A stretch of 64,000 nt of DNA from Candidatus Nitrososphaera evergladensis SR1 (lineage in GTDB: Archaea; Thermoproteota; Nitrososphaeria; Nitrososphaerales; Nitrososphaeraceae). Numbering within the stretch: the first letter of the stretch is position 1; each line of letters opens with the position of its first letter. Shown here piece by piece: positions 60,242 to 64,000 of the stretch. The stretch covers positions 2,232,001 through 2,296,000 of the forward strand of contig NZ_CP007174.1 of NCBI RefSeq assembly GCF_000730285.1. Direction: 5' to 3'. The notes under the pieces were generated by a model. That model ran no database searches. It worked only from the letters and a program-made list of their open reading frames with translations, and was not told the origin of the DNA. The position numbers and the translations under genes are program-made.

Positions 60242-61378
60242 ATGAGCGGCAAAGACGAGTCAATCTTTTCAAAGGAGGCCCTTATGGGCACGCAGGCCGG
60301 CAAGGACATCATGAAGCAAGGCCTTCTGCGCAGCAAGGGCTACAAGCAGTTCAACCAGTACAAGGAAAAGACCGAGCAGGAGTTTGGCGCCTTTGCCAAG
60401 AGGTTCGTCATGTCGCTCCACGCCGCGATAAACGCCGACAGCAGCCCTGCGTCAACCATGCAGAAATTTGCTGAAGAGGTCAGCGCTTCCGAGCTGGTTC
60501 CGGAAGCTGGCAGCATTTCAGACATCAAGGCAAGGCTGTCAAGCCCGAATGTCTTGCAGGACAGGGTTGCAAGGATACTAAATTCAAATTTTGTCAAGAT
60601 GACGTTTCCTGTCTTTAACGCGCTGTACGACGGCGCGTCGGAATACTTTGGCGATTCTCCGTCGCAGGAAAAGCGCGACGCAGTCATCGACGGCCACATC
60701 ATCGCAATCGACCTGTCAGAGCCTATGGACAGGATTGTTGACAGGGACGAAGACTTGGAATACCTTGAAGACTACAAGTTCATGAACCCGTACATCCTTG
60801 GGATCGCAAGGCACAAGATATCGCAGGGAGGCGACGCGGTGCTCAAGGCGTTTGAGGAGGGGTTCAAGGACGCAAGGCTTGGACAATACATCGATGTCAA
60901 ACTAAAGATAAAACCGGCGTCGATAAGTGACGAGAACATGAACGACTGCTACAAGAAATACCGCGCAGTCATGGGAACCGCCGGCAGGAACATGGCCCTC
61001 AACCGCCGTCCGCTGGGCGACATTTTCCACCTCGGCATGGCCAAGGCAGGAGAAGGCGTCGGGTGCGGAAACGAGATCGAAGACGCCATCAAAAACGGTG
61101 CAGTCAAGGTCCCGTCGTGGCCGCTCTATTACGCGCTCAACACCGGCGACGTCAGGCGAGGGTTTGAGCTTACCATGCAAAAGAGCGAGCTGTACCTGCA
61201 AGAAGCAGAGATGGCAGTCGAGATGCTGCCTGAAAATTTCCAGCTAAAGCCGTTCCTAGAGTTTTTGTTCTTGACAGTTCGCCACTATAACCAGTACTGG
61301 TACAACGAGCTTCAAAAACGCGCGCCGTTTGCAGATTTCCAGAAAAAGATACAAGCCGTAGCAGCGGTGGAAAAGTAA
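60242..61378 (+). CDS. Conserved protein of unknown function
   Basis: A 378-residue soluble protein. It is mainly helical, and mid-protein segments such as AIDLSEPMDRIVDRDEDLEYL and LGDIFHLGMAKAGEGVGCGNE look like conserved surfaces. The end is aromatic-rich (YNQYWYNELQKRAPF). A TATA-like AGTTAAATAAG near 60201 serves it. I recognise no family. It is 6 bases before rfcL and therefore probably in its operon, so a replication or repair link is possible but unsupported. Confidence 0.7.
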   Translation: MSGKDESIFSKEALMGTQAGKDIMKQGLLRSKGYKQFNQYKEKTEQEFGAFAKRFVMSLHAAINADSSPASTMQKFAEEVSASELVPEAGSISDIKARLSSPNVLQDRVARILNSNFVKMTFPVFNALYDGASEYFGDSPSQEKRDAVIDGHIIAIDLSEPMDRIVDRDEDLEYLEDYKFMNPYILGIARHKISQGGDAVLKAFEEGFKDARLGQYIDVKLKIKPASISDENMNDCYKKYRAVMGTAGRNMALNRRPLGDIFHLGMAKAGEGVGCGNEIEDAIKNGAVKVPSWPLYYALNTGDVRRGFELTMQKSELYLQEAEMAVEMLPENFQLKPFLEFLFLTVRHYNQYWYNELQKRAPFADFQKKIQAVAAVEK

Positions 61379-61384
61379 GCAAAG

Positions 61385-62671
61385 ATGCCACAGCAGCCTT
61401 CCTCTTCTCCTCCTTCTCTCATGTGGTCCGAAGTGCACAGGCCCCAGAGGGTGGAGCAGATGGTGGGAAACGAGGACGCAAGGATAACAGTGGTCAAGTG
61501 GCTGTCAGGCTGGGTCAGTGGCACTAAACCCCTGCTCCTCGTGGGTCCGCCGGGCGTCGGCAAGACGACAATCGTTCACGCGCTTGCGCGCCAGTTCGAC
61601 TATGATCTTGTAGAGATGAACGCAAGCGATGCAAGAAACCGCGACAGCATCGAGACAAGGATAAAGCCGGTGTTTGCCAACACAGGCCTCTTTGGCCGCA
61701 AGATCCTCCTGTTCCTCGACGAGGTGGACGGCATCTCTGGCAGGGAGGACTCGGGCGGGCTTGATGCGCTTGTCGACCTGATAAAAGAGCCCACCGTCCC
61801 GGTGATAATGGCCGCAAACGAAAAGTCGGCCAAGATAAAAGAGCTTGCCAAGGGCTGCAAGGTAGTCGAGTTTGCGCCGGTTCCGCCAAGGCTCCTCCTG
61901 ATGTTCCTTGACCACGTGCTTGCAAAGGAAAAGGTCAAGCTCGGCCCCGGCGACAAGGTGTCAATCGTGCTGAACAGCGGAGGCGACATCAGGTCGCTTC
62001 TCAACAGCGCCCAGTCGCGCGCCGCTGGATACGCCACCGTGTCAAACAGCGACGTGACAGAGATAGACATTGCAGACGCGATAAACAGCTATTTTGCAGC
62101 CAAGGACAGGGCTGCTGCAATGCAGGTCTTTGCAAGGGCTGACGCCTCGTTTCCGGACCCCCGGTACGAGGGCATGTCGCCGGAGGCAAGGCGCAAGGAC
62201 ATGGTTGCCGCGCTGTTTTCATCCATCGTTTCGTCGCACGCTGTTGACAAAGAGTCGCTTGCAGAGCTTCTCGACGTCCTTTCAAAAGCAGACGTGGTGG
62301 TGGGCAGGGTCAGCAGGAACAGGCAGTGGAGCCTCTTGCGCTATGTGCGGGACATGCTTTCAGCCGGCCTGTACGCCAAGTCTAGGGGCAAGGACATCAA
62401 GTACAGCCAGTATGCTATGCCTTGGCCGGTGATGGGCCCCATATTTGCAAGGTCGCAGACCACTCGAAAAATCGCGTCCGCAGTCGGCCCTGCCATGAAC
62501 GTGTCAAGGAGCACTGCAAGCTCGACAGTGCTGCCGTACCTCGTGCGCGCCATCATCGATGAAAAGGTCGACACTTCTGAATTTGCAATCACGAACTTTG
62601 GCGACGAGTCGATAGGCGAGTCGCTTGGAAAGGAAGTCGAGCGGGCAAAGGGGGCCAGGAAGAAAAAGTGA
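61385..62671 (+). CDS. rfcL: Replication factor C large subunit
   Basis: A 428-residue AAA+ clamp-loader subunit. SLMWSEVHRPQRVEQMVGNE opens the domain, Walker A is VGPPGVGKTT, Walker B LFLDEVDGISG. It lacks the arginine finger of the small subunit, as usual. The C-terminal part is lysine-rich (KGARKKK). It completes the RfcS4-RfcL pentamer with the rfcS gene about 29 kb away. It overlaps the next gene by four bases. Confidence 0.95.
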   Translation: MPQQPSSSPPSLMWSEVHRPQRVEQMVGNEDARITVVKWLSGWVSGTKPLLLVGPPGVGKTTIVHALARQFDYDLVEMNASDARNRDSIETRIKPVFANTGLFGRKILLFLDEVDGISGREDSGGLDALVDLIKEPTVPVIMAANEKSAKIKELAKGCKVVEFAPVPPRLLLMFLDHVLAKEKVKLGPGDKVSIVLNSGGDIRSLLNSAQSRAAGYATVSNSDVTEIDIADAINSYFAAKDRAAAMQVFARADASFPDPRYEGMSPEARRKDMVAALFSSIVSSHAVDKESLAELLDVLSKADVVVGRVSRNRQWSLLRYVRDMLSAGLYAKSRGKDIKYSQYAMPWPVMGPIFARSQTTRKIASAVGPAMNVSRSTASSTVLPYLVRAIIDEKVDTSEFAITNFGDESIGESLGKEVERAKGARKKK

Positions 62672-63054
62672 GCGACGGCAAAGAGTTCTGGATAAAGTTG
62701 CTGGTAAAGTACAAGGGCAAGTGCGCCGTCTGCGGCAAAGAAATCCCGCAGGGAGAATACGCGCTCTGGTCAAGGGCATCCAAGGCCATCAAGCATGTCA
62801 AGTGCGAGGTGCAGCTGCAGCAACAGAAAGAAGGACAGCGGCATGATGAAGCGCCGGAAGAAGAGACGTCGCTGGAACTAAAGTGCTTTGTATGCGGCAA
62901 AAACGCCGGCTGCGCCACGTGCAGCCTGGAGGCCGACTGCAACCGCGCAATAGTGTCGCAGGCGTGCATATGCGAGTCTTGCCTGTCAGGGCCGGACGCT
63001 TATGACAGATATCAGCAGGCGTTCTTGGCAAAAATAGCAAAGCTTAAAATGTAA
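62668..63054 (+). CDS. Cysteine-rich zinc-binding protein coupled to rfcL
   Basis: A 128-residue protein with eleven cysteines. The first module KGKCAVCGKEIPQGEYALW closes with HVKC and looks like a treble-clef finger. The second half has CFVC, GCATC, ADC and QACICESC, enough for two more zinc sites. It starts within the rfcL stop (GTGA), so the two are made together. It might bind DNA or the clamp loader. No named family is known to me. Confidence 0.75.
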   Translation: MSDGKEFWIKLLVKYKGKCAVCGKEIPQGEYALWSRASKAIKHVKCEVQLQQQKEGQRHDEAPEEETSLELKCFVCGKNAGCATCSLEADCNRAIVSQACICESCLSGPDAYDRYQQAFLAKIAKLKM

Positions 63055-63056
63055 AT

Positions 63057-63296
63057 GTGCCAGACGCATCATTGGTGGAAAAAATGTCAAGCGAATACGA
63101 GCAAAACGTTGGCCAGCTTTTGGCAGAAAAAAAGGCGGAGCTTGAGGAGCTTGCCAAGAACCCAAAAGAGAACGCCGTCAAGATCTCGCAGCTCACACTT
63201 GAAATTGATTCGCTTGAAGCCATGTACGAGAACTATAACCTTGGCCTGAACGTCTTTCGCAGGGCGCAGGGCGGAAGGGCAGGCCTGAGAGAGTAA
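63057..63296 (+). CDS. Small coiled-coil protein
   Basis: A 79-residue protein from GTG 63057. It is one long charged helix (SEYEQNVGQLLAEKKAELEEL, AVKISQLTLEIDSLEAMYENY) with heptad-like hydrophobic spacing and a basic, glycine-rich end (RRAQGGRAGLRE). It follows the cysteine-rich gene by 2 bases in the rfcL operon. It probably dimerises; partner unknown. Confidence 0.65.
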   Translation: MPDASLVEKMSSEYEQNVGQLLAEKKAELEELAKNPKENAVKISQLTLEIDSLEAMYENYNLGLNVFRRAQGGRAGLRE

Positions 63297-63324
63297 GTGC
63301 TACTCCTCTCTCTAAAGATGTGGT

Positions 63325-63633
63325 TTAACCGCCCTTGACCTTTTTCACTACGGCATCAAAGTTGCTGAGCGGCACTATTTTCACAGTATTGAAGGCGGAG
63401 ATGCCAGCCTCTATGCACATTGCTTCGATCTCATGCGGGCTGTCTGCCTCTACAATGATTACCCATTCATGCTCCAGCACAGACATATAGAACCCGTGGA
63501 TCTTCCTAACATGGAATTTTTCAGTGATCGACTTGATCTTGTCGTCGATCATTATCATCGTGTCCTTGCTCTGCTTGTTGTTAAGCGGGCATGATTCCGG
63601 GCTGTGGGTTGCAAATACTCCAAATAATGCCAT
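63325..63633 (-). CDS. Small protein with ferredoxin-like fold
   Basis: A 102-residue protein. It runs ALFGVFATHSPESCPLNN, then KIKSITEKFHVRKIHGFYMSVLEHEWVIIVEADSPHEI, giving strand-helix-strand twice as in GYD or DUF3303-type proteins. The first cysteine in ESCPLNN is a usual feature of such stand-alone proteins. The function is unknown. A TATA-like GTTTTAATATTC lies upstream (about 63655-63664). It is convergent with the coiled-coil gene. Confidence 0.65.
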   Translation of the reverse strand: MALFGVFATHSPESCPLNNKQSKDTMIMIDDKIKSITEKFHVRKIHGFYMSVLEHEWVIIVEADSPHEIEAMCIEAGISAFNTVKIVPLSNFDAVVKKVKGG

Positions 63634-63755
63634 GTATCAAAAAAAATGCAGCAGAATATTAAAACGTAATTATCCATTCAACTTGATCATTCCTGCGCCT
63701 TGAGAACGCGCCTATGAGGTTTCTTTCGCAGTGCTTCTCACTTCCCGGTTGCGGT

Positions 63756-63775
63756 AGAATGCCAGAAGGCATTTT
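63756..63775. repeat. Short hairpin AATGCC-AGAA-GGCATT
   Basis: A six-base-pair stem (extendable to eight with a G-T pair) around AGAA, about 95 bases beyond the stop of the gene at the right edge. It may end that transcript. The rest of the 235-base gap (63634-63868) shows no gene. Confidence 0.4.
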
Positions 63776-63868
63776 GGATAGCTGAATCAGAGAATGCTGC
63801 TCATGTTCCTCGGATTGTCAATGAATCATAAATAAAACTAGAGTACTTTCTTTAGAAAACCTTCTTTT

Positions 63869-64000
63869 TCAGAGTCTCTGCGGAGTCGTCACTATCTTGC
63901 CGAACAGCTGCGAGTCTGCCATCTTGACGTGGCCTTCGACCATGTTGCCAAATGGAAGGATGGTGTCAATCACTGGCTTTATTCTGCCCTTGCTTACCCA
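63869..64000 (-). CDS. C-terminal end of a medium-chain dehydrogenase (partial)
   Basis: The last 43 codons of a gene that runs past the right edge. WVSKGRIKPVIDTILPFGNM, then EGHVKMADSQLFGKIVTTP is the end of the MDR family (zinc alcohol dehydrogenase or quinone oxidoreductase), whose members finish with IKPVID...P...A...M..g..fGKIVL.P. The substrate cannot be judged from this part. Confidence 0.75.
   Translation of the reverse strand, partial: WVSKGRIKPVIDTILPFGNMVEGHVKMADSQLFGKIVTTPQRL

Noticed and set aside
1-64000. CRISPR arrays, insertion sequences, rRNA genes or prophage
   Set aside because: No spaced direct repeats, transposase, integrase, phage gene or rRNA sequence was seen on either strand.

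Overview
The window is chromosomal DNA of an ammonia-oxidising-type archaeon of the Nitrososphaerota (Thaumarchaeota), most like the soil genus Nitrososphaera. The sequence shows several signs of this. The RNA polymerase A and B subunits are each a single unsplit chain. There are archaeal replication genes (MCM, GINS, RfcS, RfcL, Hel308, NurA-HerA), GatD/GatE, an archaeal Dph2, a TFB, NadM, and a surface protein ending in a PEFG sorting signal. Intron-bearing archaeal tRNAs and TATA boxes placed about 25 bases before starts (often leaderless) agree. The species assignment is inference.

Layout. 0-8 kb: a YHS microprotein, exported proteins, a DEAD-box RNA helicase, a seven-iron-type ferredoxin directly before dph2, a zinc-ribbon protein and a UbiD-family decarboxylase. 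8-16 kb: tRNA-Gly(UCC) with two apparent introns, a TFB without zinc-ribbon cysteines, an HxlR regulator divergent from a membrane protein, rtcA, an F420-dependent oxidoreductase and nadM. 16-24 kb: gatD-gatE, a CPBP protease, two related winged-helix proteins and the nurA-herA operon. 24-33 kb: a PII protein, a lamin-tail/nuclease-like exported protein, a phosphosugar transferase, then a minus-strand cluster GINS-mcm-HExxH protease-hel308, with rfcS divergent.

33-40.5 kb: pirin, patatin, a large FTR1 iron permease with a DtxR-like palindrome at its predicted transcription start, and AT-rich accessory genes (a YVTN beta-propeller, small ORFs, one broken frame). 40.5-50 kb: a minus-strand information-processing block (rpoH-rpoB-rpoA-rpl30e, then nusA-rps12-rps7). 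50-60 kb: the PEFG protein, tRNA-His with one intron, a NIF3-like protein, taw1, rdgB, bud32, kae1 and a YchF-like GTPase, then queC-queE-folE for preQ0/archaeosine. 60-64 kb: a conserved unknown protein, rfcL with a cysteine-rich partner, a small coiled-coil protein, and the end of a medium-chain dehydrogenase running off the window.

No CRISPR array, insertion sequence, rRNA or prophage was seen. The most interesting points are the SprT-like protease gene between mcm and hel308, the cysteine-free TFB, a PAC4-like small protein before the UbiD gene, the ferredoxin-Dph2 pairing, the four-repeat ectodomain of the iron permease with its operator, and a tRNA-Gly intron at the T-arm.
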